A stretch of DNA of 64,000 bases from Polynucleobacter necessarius (GCF_900096765.1 NZ_LT615228.1:688669-752668), one strand, 5' to 3'. Shown: positions 20,102 to 32,106, counted from the first letter of the stretch. Numbers and translations are program-made. Notes: generated by a model from the letters alone, not told the origin.

Positions 20102-20186
20102 ATCTTGTAAAACTTGATAATTCTACTGCATTGCACCACAGGACCACCCCGAATTAGGAACGACCAAATCGGTAAAACCTACTTTT

Positions 20187-20531
20187 TTACTTAGGAACTG
20201 CTGGCTTAGTCGGATCCTGAGAGGGGGCTACCGGAGCAGCAGGTGCAGCTACAGGAGCTACTGTCCCAGAGAGAACGCCTGGATTTACTTCTTTCTTGTT
20301 CCCGATCCAAGTAATTCCCAAAGTACTAATAAAAAACACTGCTGCGAAGATAGCAGTTGTGTGAGAGAGGAAGTTGGCAGAGCCGCTGGCACCAAAAAGG
20401 CTTCCAGATGCACCAGAGCCAAAAGCAGCTCCCATATCAGCGCCTTTGCCCTGTTGTAGCAAAACCAACAAGATAACAGCCAGAGCTGAAATTACCTGCA
20501 ACACGATTAATAAAGTCTTAAACCATTCCAC
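20187..20531 (-). CDS. secG: Preprotein translocase subunit SecG
   Basis: An accessory subunit of the SecYEG channel (114 aa). It has two membrane helices, TLLIVLQVISALAVILLVLL and TAIFAAVFFISTLGITWIG, joined by the family loop QQGKGADMGAAFGSGASGSLFG. The C-terminus is an Ala/Pro-rich tail (VAAPAAPVAPS) beyond the second helix. The start is GTG 20531 with GGAG eight bases upstream. It follows tpiA by 22 bp on the same strand and precedes tRNA-Leu. Confidence 0.95.
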   Translation of the reverse strand: MEWFKTLLIVLQVISALAVILLVLLQQGKGADMGAAFGSGASGSLFGASGSANFLSHTTAIFAAVFFISTLGITWIGNKKEVNPGVLSGTVAPVAAPAAPVAPSQDPTKPAVPK

Positions 20532-20553
20532 AACTGATCTCCAAATAAAAAAT

Positions 20554-21312
20554 CTATGCCTTACAGATAGCTAGAAAGTCTTGAGGATCTAATGATGCAC
20601 CCCCAACCAATCCACCATCAATATCTGGCATGGCAAATAATTCAACGGCGTTGTCAGGCTTGACACTGCCGCCGTACAAAATTCCGACGTGAGACGCCAC
20701 ATCTTCATCAAATTCCGCTAATTGCAATCGAATAGCGCGGTGCATGTCTTGTGCAACCTGGGCACTCGCTACTTTTCCTGTACCAATAGCCCAAACAGGC
20801 TCATAGGCGATTAAGCAGTCGGCGAGCCGGTCCTGCAGAACTGAGACTTGTTTTGCCACTTGGCCACAAACAATTTCCTCCGCCCTGCCCGAGTTCCGCT
20901 CAACCGCAGTCTCACCCACACAAATCACAGGAGTCATGCCATTATCCAAAACTTGTAGCGCCTTGGAAGCGACAGTTTCATCCACCTCATGATGCATTTG
21001 ACGTCGCTCAGAGTGGCCAACAATCACATATTGACAGCCCAGTTCTTTGAGCATTGGCGCACTTACTTCACCGGTATAAGCACCCAACACTTGTGACGAT
21101 GCATCTTGCGCTCCAAGGCTTAAAAATGCCAAGGAGTGTTCCTTGATTAAGCTGGCACACTGAGCCAAGTATGGAAACGGTGGACACACTGCAAACTTAC
21201 GTCCTGCAGGCATACCACTTTCCATTCCTCTAGCAACGGTCTTGATCCAGTCTTGATTGCTACCAAGACTGCCATTCATTTTCCAGTTACCAATAATGAT
21301 CAGTGGGCGCAT
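20554..21312 (-). CDS. tpiA: Triosephosphate isomerase
   Basis: A glycolytic enzyme interconverting dihydroxyacetone phosphate and glyceraldehyde-3-phosphate (252 aa). The active-site residues are all present: Lys in GNWKMNG near 10, His in IVGHSERRQ near 98, Glu in IAYEPVWAIGTGK near 170, and the phosphate loop LYGGSVKPDN near 212. It lies between the quinone oxidoreductase (13-bp gap) and secG. Confidence 0.97.
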   Translation of the reverse strand: MRPLIIIGNWKMNGSLGSNQDWIKTVARGMESGMPAGRKFAVCPPFPYLAQCASLIKEHSLAFLSLGAQDASSQVLGAYTGEVSAPMLKELGCQYVIVGHSERRQMHHEVDETVASKALQVLDNGMTPVICVGETAVERNSGRAEEIVCGQVAKQVSVLQDRLADCLIAYEPVWAIGTGKVASAQVAQDMHRAIRLQLAEFDEDVASHVGILYGGSVKPDNAVELFAMPDIDGGLVGGASLDPQDFLAICKA

Positions 21313-21325
21313 AAGGTTTTGAGAA

Positions 21326-22324
21326 CTAAACCGTCAAAACTATCTTGCCAACGTGCTCAGAAGACTCCATCAATCGATGGGCATCTGCAGCTTGATCAAG
21401 CGTAAATGTTTGATAGATAGCTGGCTTTAGCTTGCCTGCATTGAGTAAAGGCCAGACATTGTCAAATAATTGCTTAGAAATTTGCTTCTTAAATGATACT
21501 GGTCGTGGACGTAATGTTGAACCAGTAATAGTCAAGCGACGTCTTAGAATTTGATTGGTGCTGACCTCAGCTTTCGATCCACCTTGGATAGCAATAATCA
21601 CAATCCGGCCATCATCAGCCAAGCAGTCAATCTCACGTTGAACATAATCGCCAGTCACCATATCTAGAACTACGTTAACACCCTTACCATCAGTCGCTTT
21701 TTTGACTTCTTCAACAAAATCTTGAGTTTTGTAGTTGATTGCTAGGTCTGCGCCCAACTGAAGGCAAGCAGCGCATTTCTCATCAGTGCCTGCAGTAACA
21801 AATACTTTATGGCCTAGAGCTTTCGCCAGCAAAATAGCAGTCACGCCGATCCCACTAGAACCCCCTTGCACTAAGAGTGTCTCACCAGCAGATAGCTCGC
21901 CACGCATGAAAACATTGCTCCATACGGTATAAAAAGTTTCTGGTAGTGCAGCAGCTTCTTGATCGGTAAAACCGCTTGGATATGGCAGGCACTGAGCAAT
22001 TGGAGCGATACACAAGTCAGCGTAACCGCCGCCCTGCACCAATGCGCAAACTTTATCGCCCAGCTTTAAACCAAAAGCATTATCTGCGTGAGCTAAGTCA
22101 CCACCAATGATCTCGCCAGCTACTTCTAGACCAGGAATGTCTGAAGCACCAGCTGGCACTGGGTAAAACCCCTTACGCTGCAAAACATCAGGGCGATTAA
22201 TGCCCGCCGCCAAAACCCGAATTAACACTTCTCCAGAACCAGCAGCAGGAACAGCTGGATCTGGACGAGTGCCTGGCACCAGCATTTCTGGTGCGCCGTA
22301 TTCTTTGATCTCAATTACCCGCAT
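21326..22324 (-). CDS. NAD(P)H:quinone oxidoreductase, zinc-independent MDR family
   Basis: A medium-chain dehydrogenase/reductase of the quinone-oxidoreductase (PIG3/Qor) type, 332 aa from ATG 22324. The N-terminal GroES-like domain has AGINRPDVLQRKGFYPVP, and the Rossmann domain starts at LLVQGGSSGIGVTAI near 145. The structural zinc cysteines of alcohol dehydrogenases are absent, as expected for this class. It follows pnp by 22 bp and precedes tpiA. The substrate (small quinones) is inferred from the family. Confidence 0.9.
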   Translation of the reverse strand: MRVIEIKEYGAPEMLVPGTRPDPAVPAAGSGEVLIRVLAAGINRPDVLQRKGFYPVPAGASDIPGLEVAGEIIGGDLAHADNAFGLKLGDKVCALVQGGGYADLCIAPIAQCLPYPSGFTDQEAAALPETFYTVWSNVFMRGELSAGETLLVQGGSSGIGVTAILLAKALGHKVFVTAGTDEKCAACLQLGADLAINYKTQDFVEEVKKATDGKGVNVVLDMVTGDYVQREIDCLADDGRIVIIAIQGGSKAEVSTNQILRRRLTITGSTLRPRPVSFKKQISKQLFDNVWPLLNAGKLKPAIYQTFTLDQAADAHRLMESSEHVGKIVLTV

Positions 22325-22348
22325 CAAATAGCCCTCGAGTTTTAAAAC

Positions 22349-24517
22349 TTAAGCGGTTTGGTCGGAAGCAGGAGCAACTTCAGTGATTGCCTCCGTGCCA
22401 TCAGCCAAAGGAGCGATCGCGCCACCCTCGTCAGCCAATGCTGCTTTTAAAGACAAGCGTAAACGACCACGCTCATCAGCAGCCAATAACTTCACGCGCA
22501 CTACCTGACCTTCTTGCAAAACGTCTTTCACTTCTTTGACACGCTCATTGGAGATCTCAGAGATGTGCAAGAGGCCATCCTTGCCTGGGAGGATGTTTAC
22601 CAATGCGCCGAACTCCAGCAATTTAACTACCGGACCTTCGTAGATCTTGCCAACCTCAGCTTCAGCAGTAATGCCTTCAATACGAGCTTTGGCTTCAGCC
22701 ATTCCCTCGGCGCTTGTGGAGGCAATGGTGACTGTACCGTCATCTTTGATATCGATGCTGCAACCGGTCTCTTTGGTCAAGGCCTGGATCGTTGCACCAC
22801 CCTTACCAATCACTTCACGAATCTTGTCTGGATGAATCTTGAAAGAAACCATACGTGGAGCGTGAGCTGACAATTCGGTACGAACTGAACCCATTGCTTC
22901 TTGCATCTTGCTCAAAATATGCAAACGACCTTCTTTTGCTTGCGCTAAGGCAACTTGCATAATTTCTTTAGTAATCCCTTGAACCTTAATATCCATCTGC
23001 AAGGCGGTAATACCATTTGCTGTACCAGCAACCTTAAAGTCCATGTCACCTAGGTGATCTTCATCACCCAAGATGTCTGTCAATACTGCAAAACGATTGC
23101 CATCCAAAATCAAACCCATTGCCACACCAGCAACGTGCGCCTTAACAGGAACACCAGCATCCATCATCGCCAGACAGCCACCGCAAACAGAAGCCATTGA
23201 TGATGAGCCGTTTGACTCAGTAATCTCGGAAACCACGCGAATGCTGTATGCAAAATCTTCTGGACTTGGCAATACTGGAATCAATGCACGCTTAGCCAAA
23301 CGACCGTGACCAATTTCACGACGCTTCGGGCTACCTACACGGCCAGTTTCACCAGTAGCAAACGGAGGCATGTTGTAGTGGAACATGAAGCGATCGCGGT
23401 ATTCACCTTCGAGCGCATCAATAATTTGCTCATCACGGGCAGTGCCTAAAGTTGCTACCACGAGAGCCTGAGTTTCGCCACGAGTAAACAATGCAGAACC
23501 GTGGGTACGCGGCAATACGCCATTACGAATTTCGATTGGGCGCACTGTGCGAGTATCACGACCATCAATCCGTGGCTCACCATTCAAAATCTGGCTACGA
23601 ACAATCTTGGCTTCAATTTCAAACAAGATATTGCCAACAGCAACATCATCCACTTCACCTTCCAGCGCTAATTGAGCCAATACTTCTTTAGTGATTGCCT
23701 TCAATTTGTCTGAGCGAGCACCCTTTTGACGAATTTGATATGCCTCACGCAATGGACCTTCTGCCAATGCAGTAACTTTAGCAATCAATGGTTCATCCTT
23801 AGGAGCGGCTTGCCAATCCCACTCAGGTTTGCCTGCTTCACGCACCAAATCATTAATCGCGTTAATTGCAGTTTGCATTTGCTCGTGACCAAACACCACT
23901 GCACCTAACATCACTTCTTCAGAGAGTTGATTAGCTTCAGATTCAACCATTAACACGGCAGCTTGTGTACCTGCAACGATCAAATCGAGTTCGCTAGTAG
24001 TTTGCTCTGTACGTGTTGGATTCAATAAGTACTGACCATTTGCATAACCAACGCGAGCTGCGCCAACAGGACCGCTAAATGGGATACCAGAAACTGCCAA
24101 AGCTGCTGAAGCAGCGATCAAGGCAGGAATATCAGAGGGCACTTTTGGATTAATAGAGAGAACATGCACTACAACCTGAACTTCGTTGTAAAAACCTTCA
24201 GGAAACAATGGACGAATTGGACGGTCGATCAAACGGGAGATCAATGTCTCACCTTCAGATGGACGGCCTTCGCGACGGAAGAAACCACCAGGAATCTTGC
24301 CGGCTGCGTATGTCTTCTCTAGGTAATCAACGGTTAATGGGAAAAAGTCTTGGCCTGGCTTTGCAGACCTAGAGGCAACGACTGTGCCCATTACTACGGT
24401 GTCATCCACGTTAACAATGACAGCACCGCCTGCTTGACGAGCAATCTCGCCTGTTTCCATAGTTACTTGATGATTGCCCCATTGAAAACTTTTTACTGCT
24501 TTTTTAAACATAGTCAT
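22349..24517 (-). CDS. pnp: Polyribonucleotide nucleotidyltransferase (PNPase)
   Basis: A 3'-to-5' phosphorolytic exoribonuclease of the degradosome, 722 aa from ATG 24517 ([14 protein letters not shown]). GGAGAA lies upstream of this ATG; a longer frame reaching 24541 runs into a leader hairpin and is less likely. Domains in order are RNase PH-like 1, an all-alpha linker, RNase PH-like 2 ([15 protein letters not shown] near 500), KH ([20 protein letters not shown] near 570) and S1 ([20 protein letters not shown] near 635). It lies downstream of rpsO in the conserved rpsO-pnp pair, with a structured leader between them. Confidence 0.96.
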   Translation of the reverse strand: MTMFKKAVKSFQWGNHQVTMETGEIARQAGGAVIVNVDDTVVMGTVVASRSAKPGQDFFPLTVDYLEKTYAAGKIPGGFFRREGRPSEGETLISRLIDRPIRPLFPEGFYNEVQVVVHVLSINPKVPSDIPALIAASAALAVSGIPFSGPVGAARVGYANGQYLLNPTRTEQTTSELDLIVAGTQAAVLMVESEANQLSEEVMLGAVVFGHEQMQTAINAINDLVREAGKPEWDWQAAPKDEPLIAKVTALAEGPLREAYQIRQKGARSDKLKAITKEVLAQLALEGEVDDVAVGNILFEIEAKIVRSQILNGEPRIDGRDTRTVRPIEIRNGVLPRTHGSALFTRGETQALVVATLGTARDEQIIDALEGEYRDRFMFHYNMPPFATGETGRVGSPKRREIGHGRLAKRALIPVLPSPEDFAYSIRVVSEITESNGSSSMASVCGGCLAMMDAGVPVKAHVAGVAMGLILDGNRFAVLTDILGDEDHLGDMDFKVAGTANGITALQMDIKVQGITKEIMQVALAQAKEGRLHILSKMQEAMGSVRTELSAHAPRMVSFKIHPDKIREVIGKGGATIQALTKETGCSIDIKDDGTVTIASTSAEGMAEAKARIEGITAEAEVGKIYEGPVVKLLEFGALVNILPGKDGLLHISEISNERVKEVKDVLQEGQVVRVKLLAADERGRLRLSLKAALADEGGAIAPLADGTEAITEVAPASDQTA

Positions 24518-24540
24518 TCTGATCTTCTCCAAATTGTTCA

Positions 24541-24770
24541 CGCAATACTCACATGAGTATTGCGCTTGTCGTGGGATAAAGCAGTGTCACGACAACACTG
24601 GAGCGATTGAAGTTCACAAGGGATGCCATTCCAGGGAGACTCTGAATTGAATATCAGAAACTCATTGGAATGACACGATCCCCTACACAAGTGTTCTTGA
24701 AGCGCCCAAAAAACATGCCATCTGCTTGAGACTGATTCTGTAAAGAAACAACCCTAAGAAAGATGGCATT
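24541..24770 (-). promoter_or_regulatory. Structured leader between rpsO and pnp
   Basis: Several nested inverted repeats fill the 245-bp space before pnp. They are a perfect 10-bp stem CGCAATACTC/GAGTATTGCG (24541-24564), TTGTCGTG/CACGACAA (24566-24595), CATTCCA/TGGAATG (24627-24672) and ATGCCATCT/AGATGGCAT (24715-24769). In E. coli the pnp leader is a double-stranded RNase III target through which PNPase represses its own synthesis. An equivalent role here is inferred. One of the outer stems could instead attenuate rpsO transcription. Confidence 0.65.
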
Positions 24771-24785
24771 GCATACCGATAAGAA

Positions 24786-25055
24786 TTACTTACGGAGACC
24801 TAATTTGTCGATCAATGCGCGATAGCGATCCAAATCTTTGCCCTTGAGGTAATCTAAGAGGCGACGGCGACGTGAAACCATCTTCAACAAACCGCGACGG
24901 CTGTGATGATCTTTGGCGTTAGCCTTGAAATGGGGGGTTAATTCATTGATACGGGCTGTTAGCAATGAAACTTGAACTTCAGGGCTACCCGTATCGTTTA
25001 CGCTGCGCGCGTTTTCTTTGACGATTTCCGCCGTTTTGATATCAGCAACTGCCAT
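24786..25055 (-). CDS. rpsO: 30S ribosomal protein S15
   Basis: The primary 16S rRNA-binding protein of the small subunit platform (89 aa, normal length). The family block is complete: [19 protein letters not shown], then [23 protein letters not shown] near residues 48-71. It is paired with pnp downstream. Confidence 0.98.
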   Translation of the reverse strand: MAVADIKTAEIVKENARSVNDTGSPEVQVSLLTARINELTPHFKANAKDHHSRRGLLKMVSRRRRLLDYLKGKDLDRYRALIDKLGLRK

Positions 25056-25196
25056 TTTTAATACTCCTTACTTGCGAACACATGAGCTTTCACCCAATTC
25101 GTGTCGTGCGTTATTATTAATGAAAAACTAAAAAAGCTTTATAAATCAAAGCCATCGAATTGTAGCAGATTGAACTGCCCAATAGAAAGAGAAAGG

Positions 25197-25229
25197 CGGC
25201 AAAAAGGCCACCTTGGGTGACCTTTTTGC
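25197..25229 (-). terminator. Terminator after leuA
   Basis: On the minus strand AAAAAGGTCACC and GGTGGCCTTTTT form a stem with one mismatch, followed by a T run, 34 bp after the leuA stop. It separates leuA from rpsO. Confidence 0.85.
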
Positions 25230-25262
25230 ATATTTACCTTATAAATCAATTACTTATCTATT

Positions 25263-26810
25263 TTAAGGCGTCATTTGAGCATTTAATTTCGCCTGACTAG
25301 GGTCATGCAGCTTATTCAAAGCCGATAAATATGCCTTGGCTGATGCTGCAATGATGTCGGGATCAGTACCAACTCCATTCACAATGCGACCGCCTTTTGC
25401 TAAACGTACCGTGACTTCGCCTTGCGATTGGGTTCCTGAAGTAATGGCATTGACAGAATAGAGCAACTGCTCTGCCCCACTCTTAGCAATCTCTTCGATT
25501 GCGTTCAAGCTTGCATCAACTGGACCATTACCCTCTGCTTCAGAACTAACCTCTTTATTCCCCATGCGGAAAGTAACCCGTGACTTTGGACGCTCACCAG
25601 TTTCTGAATGTTGGCTAAGTGAAATGAAGTGGTAATGCTCACCCTCTTCTGCAGCAGCAGAATCAGACATGATGGCAATGATGTCCTCATCAAAAATTTC
25701 TGCTTTTTGATCAGCCAAAGCTTTAAATCGAGCAAATGCCTCATTAATGTCCGCCTCTGCTTCTACTGTGACACCCAATTCTTGCAAGCGTTGTTTGAAT
25801 GCATTGCGACCAGATAATTTCCCAAGAACAATCTTATTGGTTGTCCAGCCCACATCTTCAGCGCGCATGATTTCGTAAGTTTCACGATTCTTCAGAATAC
25901 CATCTTGGTGAATACCAGAGGCATGCGCAAAAGCGTTGGCACCAACCACCGCCTTGTTTGGTTGAACTACAAAGCCAGTAATTTGAGAGACCAATTTAGA
26001 GGCCGGCACGATTTGGCTGGCATCGATACCACAAACCATATCGAAGTAATCCTTGCGTGTGCGCAAGGACATCACAATCTCTTCCAAGGCCGTGTTACCC
26101 GCACGCTCACCCAAACCATTGATAGTGCACTCGATCTGGCGAGCACCGCCAATCTTGACTCCAGCCAATGAGTTGGCAACAGCCATTCCTAAATCGTTAT
26201 GGCAATGCACTGACCAAATGGCCTTATCTGAATTGGGTACGCGGGTTCGCAAAGTTTTGATAAATTCACCATACAGCTCAGGGGTTGCATAGCCAACCGT
26301 ATCAGGAATATTGATGGTGGAAGCGCCTTCATTAATCACGGCCTCGACTACTCTGCACAAGAAATCCATTTCAGAGCGATAGCCATCTTCTGCAGAAAAT
26401 TCAATATCAGAAGCTAAGTTTCGCGCAAAACGAATAGAACGCTTAGCCTGCTCCAATACCTCTTCTGGTGACATGCGCAACTTGACCGCCATATGCAAAG
26501 GACTGGTAGCCAAAAACGCGTGGATGCGTTTAGCATTCGCTGCTTGTAAGGCATCCGCAGCACGAGTAATGTCTTTGTCATTGGCTCTAGCCAAGGAGCA
26601 AACAATTGAATCCTTCACCGCAGCAGCAACTGCCGAAATCGCCTGAAAGTCTCCTTCAGAGCTAGCAGCAAAACCGGCCTCAATCACATCAACCTTGAGG
26701 CGCTCTAACTGACGAGCAATACGGACCTTCTCATCTTTAGTCATGGATGCTCCTGGCGATTGTTCGCCATCACGCAAGGTGGTATCAAAAATGATTACTT
26801 TGTCGCTCAT
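25263..26810 (-). CDS. leuA: 2-isopropylmalate synthase
   Basis: The first committed enzyme of leucine synthesis, condensing acetyl-CoA with 2-oxoisovalerate (515 aa). ATG 26810 is preferred over the adjacent GTG because GGAGAG sits five bases upstream. The catalytic TIM barrel begins with [18 protein letters not shown]. The metal ligands are in [15 protein letters not shown] and [12 protein letters not shown]. The C-terminal LeuA allosteric domain (from about residue 390, [19 protein letters not shown]) is complete, so leucine feedback is expected. A terminator after pssA suggests that leuA has its own promoter. Confidence 0.96.
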   Translation of the reverse strand: MSDKVIIFDTTLRDGEQSPGASMTKDEKVRIARQLERLKVDVIEAGFAASSEGDFQAISAVAAAVKDSIVCSLARANDKDITRAADALQAANAKRIHAFLATSPLHMAVKLRMSPEEVLEQAKRSIRFARNLASDIEFSAEDGYRSEMDFLCRVVEAVINEGASTINIPDTVGYATPELYGEFIKTLRTRVPNSDKAIWSVHCHNDLGMAVANSLAGVKIGGARQIECTINGLGERAGNTALEEIVMSLRTRKDYFDMVCGIDASQIVPASKLVSQITGFVVQPNKAVVGANAFAHASGIHQDGILKNRETYEIMRAEDVGWTTNKIVLGKLSGRNAFKQRLQELGVTVEAEADINEAFARFKALADQKAEIFDEDIIAIMSDSAAAEEGEHYHFISLSQHSETGERPKSRVTFRMGNKEVSSEAEGNGPVDASLNAIEEIAKSGAEQLLYSVNAITSGTQSQGEVTVRLAKGGRIVNGVGTDPDIIAASAKAYLSALNKLHDPSQAKLNAQMTP

Positions 26811-26860
26811 CACTACTCTCCGGTTTGGATATCGATTGGTTTAATACTGTATTGCAATCT

Positions 26861-26891
26861 TTAAAACAAAAACCCCAGCAAATTGCTGGGG
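26861..26891 (-). terminator. Terminator after pssA
   Basis: CCCCAGC-AATTT-GCTGGGG read on the minus strand is followed by TTTTTGTTTT. It lies about 155 bp after pssA and about 50 bp before leuA, and can end the ilv-psd-pssA transcript. Confidence 0.88.
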
Positions 26892-26899
26892 CTGGTATT

Positions 26900-26921
26900 A
26901 GTGGTTAATGAGTGGTTAATG
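26900..26921. repeat. 11-bp tandem duplication downstream of pssA
   Basis: AGTGGTTAATG occurs twice without a gap (26900-26910, 26911-26921) in the untranslated stretch between the pssA stop and its terminator. It is non-coding and so gives no frame effect. Confidence 0.95.
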
Positions 26922-27046
26922 AAGTTTTTTATCTCATCAACTCAGGCCTTACCCGCCCCAAGCGTATGCTTAGTGCCAGCAGAAGGAGGTTAGATAAAGG
27001 TGGGAAATTCATCAACATGGAATTAATATACCTGAAAAATTCGGAT

Positions 27047-27904
27047 TTAGCTAAAACGTTTACCGCTCAGTTGCTCCCAAGCCCAGACAACATAGCCAGA
27101 GATCGAGTAGATCACAAATAGTCCAAATAAGGCTAAAGGAGAATTGGATGAGATCAAAACAAAAGTGAGGATCATGAGCACCATGACGCCAAAAGGCACT
27201 CTATAGCGCACATCCAAGGCTTTGCCACTGTAAAAACGAGCATTTGACACCATTGTTAAGCCAGCATAGACAGCAATCAAGAAGGTAATCCAGGGAATGG
27301 CGGTATCTCGCACGGAAATCTTATTGTCATCGGCTAACCAGATAAATCCTGCAATCAAGGAACCCGCTGCTGGACTCGGCAAACCCTGAAAGAACTTTTT
27401 ATCAACTACGCCCGTATTCACATTGAAACGAGCTAAGCGCAAGGCAGCACCAGCACAATAAGTAAATGCGGCTAGCCAGCCCCACTTACCCAGATCTTTT
27501 AAAGCCCATTCGTAGGCAACTAATGCAGGAGCAACTCCGAAAGAAACCATATCGGCCAAAGAGTCGTATTGCTCTCCAAACGCGCTTTGCGTATTGGTCA
27601 TACGCGCCACACGTCCATCCATACCATCCAACACTAAGGAAGCAAAAATGGCGATTGCGGCAACTTGAAACTGATCATTCGTTGCATTCACAATCGCAAA
27701 GAAACCACTGAACAGCGCTGCAGTCGTAAAGGCGTTTGGAAGTAAATAAATGCCGCGATTTCTGGGGCGTGGTTGATGAGTTGATGCTTCTACTTCGTAA
27801 TCCAAAGGATCACCAAGATCTTGCGCCCAGTCATCTTGTGATGGTTTGCGCAAATGGGTTAGTCGACTTCGGTCTAAACGACCATGACGGCGAAAAGTTG
27901 TCAA
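27047..27904 (-). CDS. pssA: CDP-diacylglycerol-serine O-phosphatidyltransferase
   Basis: A membrane enzyme making phosphatidylserine from CDP-diacylglycerol and serine (285 aa). The CDP-alcohol phosphatidyltransferase motif is complete near residues 99-122: DGMDGRVARMTNTQSAFGEQ then YDSLADMVSFG, with all the metal-binding Asp residues. About seven further membrane helices follow. A 50-residue charged N-terminus precedes the first helix. It lies just after psd, whose product decarboxylates phosphatidylserine, so the two genes make phosphatidylethanolamine together. Confidence 0.95.
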   Translation of the reverse strand: MTTFRRHGRLDRSRLTHLRKPSQDDWAQDLGDPLDYEVEASTHQPRPRNRGIYLLPNAFTTAALFSGFFAIVNATNDQFQVAAIAIFASLVLDGMDGRVARMTNTQSAFGEQYDSLADMVSFGVAPALVAYEWALKDLGKWGWLAAFTYCAGAALRLARFNVNTGVVDKKFFQGLPSPAAGSLIAGFIWLADDNKISVRDTAIPWITFLIAVYAGLTMVSNARFYSGKALDVRYRVPFGVMVLMILTFVLISSNSPLALFGLFVIYSISGYVVWAWEQLSGKRFS

Positions 27905-27929
27905 ATCAGACCTCGGTAAAGAATGCGAA

Positions 27930-28577
27930 TCAATCTAGACCTGGCACACGTGCCAAAGCGGTATTTGTTGCAAAAACTTTATCGCCAACGGCAACAAGAG
28001 GCTCAGCTGTCAGGGGTAAATAAACATCTACACGAGATCCAAAGCGAATGAAGCCATAGCGCTCACCTGCTTTAAGGCGATCACCAACATGGATGTAACA
28101 AAGGATACGGCGGGCAATTAATCCGGCAACCTGCACTAAGGTGACCGTTTGACCGTTTGCATCAATTACAACTGCATTGCGTTCGTTCTCAGTGGAAGCT
28201 TTATCCAAATCAGCATTGACAAACTTCCCTGGAAAATATTGGATTTCTTTTACAAAACCATTGACCGCGCTGCGATTGGAATGAACATTAAATACATTCA
28301 TGAAAACACTAATTTTGAGTGCCTCACGTCCAGCGTACGGATCGTTTGCTGTTTCAACCACAACAATACGCCCGTCAGCAGGAGATAAAACCAGATCGCG
28401 ACCTAGAGCCGGAATGCGCTGTGGATCACGGAAGAACTGCAGAACAAAGAAAAAGATAATCATTAGGGGCCATGACCACCCGATACCACCAAGATAGTGG
28501 ATCAGCAAAGTCACCACTCCCACTAGCGCCAAATAGGGCCAACCTTCTTTCGCAATAATGGGGTATGGATACATCAT
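27930..28577 (-). CDS. psd: Phosphatidylserine decarboxylase proenzyme
   Basis: The enzyme converting phosphatidylserine to phosphatidylethanolamine (215 aa, the short form). Two N-terminal membrane segments ([19 protein letters not shown] and [14 protein letters not shown]) precede the catalytic part. The self-cleavage site that makes the pyruvoyl group is the Gly-Ser of [13 protein letters not shown] near residue 182. Other landmarks are [12 protein letters not shown] and [16 protein letters not shown]. Two adjacent ATGs are possible; the upstream one is used. It lies between ilvC and pssA. Confidence 0.95.
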   Translation of the reverse strand: MMYPYPIIAKEGWPYLALVGVVTLLIHYLGGIGWSWPLMIIFFFVLQFFRDPQRIPALGRDLVLSPADGRIVVVETANDPYAGREALKISVFMNVFNVHSNRSAVNGFVKEIQYFPGKFVNADLDKASTENERNAVVIDANGQTVTLVQVAGLIARRILCYIHVGDRLKAGERYGFIRFGSRVDVYLPLTAEPLVAVGDKVFATNTALARVPGLD

Positions 28578-28619
28578 CTTTGTTCTGAGCCTATTAAGTT
28601 TCTTCGATAATTGAATTGC

Positions 28620-30183
<1,564 letters not shown>

Positions 30184-30184
<1 letters not shown>

Positions 30185-31971
30185 TACAGATCCTCACTAC
30201 CCAAAAGCATTTCAGTAATTCCCTTGCCCGCTTGAACCATCGGCCAAACGTTTTCTTCTGGGTCAGTCTGGAAGTCCATAAATACCGTGCGATCCTTTAA
30301 GCGAATTGCTTCTTTGAGAGCGCCCTCTACATCGGATTTTTTCTCGATACGCATACCAACGTGACCATAAGCCTCTGCCAACTTCACAAAATCAGGCAAT
30401 GAATCCATGTAGGAGCTGGAATAGCGCTTGTTATAAGTCAACTCTTGCCATTGGCGAACCATTCCCAAGTAACGATTGTTTAAAGAAACAATTTTCACTG
30501 GTGTGTCGTACTGCTTGCAGGTTGAGAGTTCTTGAATACACATCTGAATCGAGCCTTCACCAGTAATAGTGAATACATCCTTTTCTGGAAATGCTTTCTT
30601 GATACCCATTGCGTACGGCAAGCCAACTCCCATGGTTCCTAGACCACCAGAGTTGATCCAACGACGTAGTTTATCAAACTTGTAGAACTGAGCGGCCCAC
30701 ATCTGATGCTGGCCTACGTCAGAGCAAATAAATGCATCACCGCCTGTCAGCTCCCATAATTTTTGAACCACGTATTGTGGTTTAACAATTTGGGATGCCT
30801 CGTCATACTTCAAGCAATCTTTTTTGCGCCACTCGTTGATCTGATCCCACCAAGCAGCGACTTTATCGCCGTTTTTACGAGGGCCAGCAGCTTTGAGCTG
30901 AGCTGTCATCTCAACCAATACTTCTTTGAGATTACCAACAATAGGCACATCCACTTTCACACGCTTAGAGATCACGGATGGATCGGTATCAATGTGAATA
31001 ATTTTGCGGGGATGACTTGCAAAGTGAACAGTGTTTCCAATCACGCGATCATCAAATCGAGCGCCAATCGCAATCAATACATCACTGTGTTGCATTGCCA
31101 TATTGGCTTCGTATGTTCCATGCATACCCAACATGCCGACAAACTGAGGGCTGGTCCCTGGGAAGCCACCAAGACCCATCAAGGTATTGGTAACTGGATA
31201 ACCCAATAGATCCGCGAACTCTTTTAGCTCAAGTGCGGCATCGGCTAAGATCACGCCACCACCGGTATAGATGTATGGGCGCTCTGCCTCTTGCAACAAA
31301 GTAACTGCTTTGCGAATTTGTCCACTATGCCCCTTGATCACAGGGTTGTAGGAACGCATTTCCAAGGTCTCTGGATATACAAAAGGACCCTTAGCTGCTG
31401 AAACGTCCTTAGGAATATCAATCAATACAGGGCCTGGACGACCAGTCTGGGCAATGTGAAAAGCTTTTTTCAGCACCAGTGGCAAATCTCTAACATCCTT
31501 GACAAGGAAATTATGCTTTACCACCGGACGAGTGATGCCAACAGTATCAGCTTCCTGGAATGCGTCTTCACCAATCGCATACGTGGGTACGTTACCACTA
31601 ATAATCACCATTGGGATCGAATCAGTGTAGGCAGTGGCAATACCGGTTACCGCATTTGTCACACCAGGACCCGAGGTTACTAGTGCAACCCCAACTTTAC
31701 CGGTAGCGCGTGCATAACCATCAGCCGCGTGAACCGCCGCTTGTTCATGGCGTACCAATATGTGCTCGAACTTGTCTTGTTTAAAAATTTCATCGTAGAT
31801 AAAGAGAACGGAACCGCCTGGGTAACCCCAAACATATTCAACACCCTCTTTGTGCAGTGCATACACGAGCATCTCAGCGCCAATGATTTCTGGGGCTGCT
31901 GCTACGGAATTAGTATTTGCTGAGTCTTTGTTAGCTTTGCTAGCTAAGAATTCGGCGCTGCTTGTATTCAT
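30184..31971 (-). CDS. ilvB: Acetolactate synthase large subunit
   Basis: The thiamine-diphosphate enzyme for the first common step of branched-chain amino acid synthesis (595 aa). The catalytic Glu lies in ILVRHEQAAVHAADGYARATG near residue 75. The FAD region is around GARFDDRVIGNT, and the ThDP-Mg motif is TGEGSIQMCIQELSTC followed by NNRYLGMV near 480-510. ATG 31971 fits the family, but a 10-bp duplication has placed another, out-of-frame ATG (31981) at the better distance from AAAGGA. Translation initiation may therefore be weakened. Confidence 0.95.
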
Positions 31972-31981
31972 TTGTATTCAT
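31962..31981. repeat. 10-bp tandem duplication over the ilvB start codon
   Basis: TTGTATTCAT is repeated (31962-31971, 31972-31981). On the minus strand this is ATGAATACAA twice. The upstream ATG opens a 13-codon frame ending at TAG 31940-31942 that overlaps ilvB out of frame. Confidence 0.95.
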
Positions 31982-32064
31982 TTTCTTTCGTCCTTTGCAA
32001 TTTTCGGCAAAAAATTATTTGGTCTGTTCTGTCTCCTGCTTTTGGCCTGAGTTCGAACGGCGCT

Positions 32065-32082
32065 GCTACCGGAGCTACCGGA
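32065..32082. repeat. 9-bp tandem duplication in the ilvB leader
   Basis: GCTACCGGA occurs twice in a row (32065-32073, 32074-32082), in the space between ilvB and the divergent sigma gene. Confidence 0.9.
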
Positions 32083-32084
32083 AA

Positions 32085-32106
32085 AAAACCACTTCAAAAC
32101 CACTTC
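32085..32106. repeat. 11-bp tandem duplication in the ilvB leader
   Basis: AAAACCACTTC occurs twice in a row (32085-32095, 32096-32106), three bases from the 9-bp duplication. Confidence 0.92.

Noticed and set aside
24541-24785. Riboswitch between rpsO and pnp
   Set aside because: The stems do not match any riboswitch class I recognise, and the context (pnp leader) has a better-known explanation.
31940-31981. Upstream frame of ilvB as a classical attenuator leader peptide
   Set aside because: It has one Ile and one Leu codon and no Val codon in 13, no terminator pairing follows, and it is fully explained by a 10-bp duplication.
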